Source: Chloroflexota bacterium (lineage in GTDB: Bacteria; Chloroflexota; UBA6077; CF-72). Taken from it: a stretch of 6,666 bases of DNA. A model generated the notes under the pieces. The model was not told the origin of the DNA and searched no databases. It saw nothing but the letters and a program-made list of their open reading frames with translations. Within the stretch, counting starts at the first letter, position 1; each line of letters starts with the position of its first letter. The translations under genes and the position numbers were made by a program. This document shows, one piece after another, positions 6,491-6,666 of this stretch. The stretch spans positions 1 to 6,666 of the forward strand of contig JAFAPL010000943.1 in the NCBI GenBank assembly GCA_019247135.1. Direction: 5' to 3'.

Positions 6491-6531
6491 TTACCTGGGC
6501 TGGTCGAGCGACAGCCCGCACAGGATCGGGA

Positions 6532-6666
6532 CTAGCCGACCGAGGGCCACACGCTCTGCCGCCACGCGTCGTCCACCTGCGCAGCCAGCTCAGCCCATGT
6601 CCCGTCGTTGCGAACGACGGCCGTCGCGTGCTGAAGCTTTTCCGCGATCGGACGCTGGGCCGCGAC
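6532..6666 (-). CDS. coaE: Dephospho-CoA kinase, C-terminal 44 residues (cut by the right edge)
   Basis: CoaE phosphorylates the 3'-hydroxyl of dephospho-CoA with ATP, the last step of coenzyme A synthesis in the cytoplasm. Only the C-terminus is in the window, but it matches the family's end well: QRPIAEKLQHATAVVRNDGT followed by an amphipathic stretch (WAELAAQVDDAW). This corresponds to the family pattern in which EK is followed by an A-D-like pair, then N-x-G and a closing helix. The frame is open to the edge and stops with TAG at 6534-6532. It converges on the lipoprotein gene, so it belongs to another transcription unit whose start lies beyond the window. The P-loop and CoA-binding parts cannot be seen. 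Confidence 0.88.
   Translation of the reverse strand, partial: VAAQRPIAEKLQHATAVVRNDGTWAELAAQVDDAWRQSVWPSVG

Larger units (their letters stand above)
6405..6531. other. Convergent intergenic gap between the lipoprotein gene and coaE
   Basis: This 127-base gap lies between two genes that point at each other. It holds a weak hairpin just after the lipoprotein stop and a perfect palindrome (both listed separately). I see no tRNA, no small gene that I can support and no U-tract terminator. The open frame beginning at 6408 on the plus strand continues antisense through coaE and lacks recognisable features. Confidence 0.6.

Noticed and set aside
6408..6666. Plus-strand frame open to the right edge, starting after the lipoprotein stop
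   Set aside because: Its second half is antisense to the coaE C-terminus, it is Arg/Pro-rich and it matches no family I recognise.

Overview
The window is GC-rich DNA, packed with bacterial housekeeping genes. It looks like a chromosomal segment of a free-living, probably monoderm bacterium. The closest guess is Chloroflexota or a relative. This rests on the style of the proteins: a UvrC with an acidic insert, a MurE with a non-DAP specificity loop, a TolB-like propeller lipoprotein, and leaderless-looking starts. No rRNA or marker gene is present, so the assignment is inference. There is no sign of phage, insertion sequence, CRISPR, tRNA or other mobile DNA.

Layout. Positions 1-3146 hold a three-gene unit on the minus strand, read murE -> membrane J-like protein -> thrB. 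The genes are joined by 4-base stop/start overlaps (ATGA, then TTGA), and thrB runs off the left edge. A gap of only 20 bp (3147-3166) separates murE from the divergent uvrC. That gap is an AT-rich island carrying -10-like hexamers on both strands. On the plus strand follow uvrC (3167-5119), a small single-pass membrane protein (5165-5359) and a TolB-like beta-propeller lipoprotein (about 5352-6404). A 127-bp convergent gap (6405-6531) with a perfect 16-bp palindrome separates these from the 3' end of coaE, which enters from the right edge on the minus strand.

How the genes work together. MurE adds the third residue of the peptidoglycan stem peptide, ThrB makes O-phosphohomoserine for threonine, UvrC performs the dual incision in nucleotide excision repair, and CoaE makes coenzyme A. 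These are separate core pathways, and the synteny alone does not define one system. The least conventional gene lies between murE and thrB. It encodes a cytoplasmic J-like domain that has lost the HPD motif, followed by one membrane helix, a Pro/Thr-rich stalk and an Ig-like outer domain. The tight overlaps suggest co-expression with cell-wall synthesis.

I found no obvious novel defence or mobile system. The best leads are the J-like/Ig membrane protein, the compact bidirectional promoter and the MurE specificity loop.
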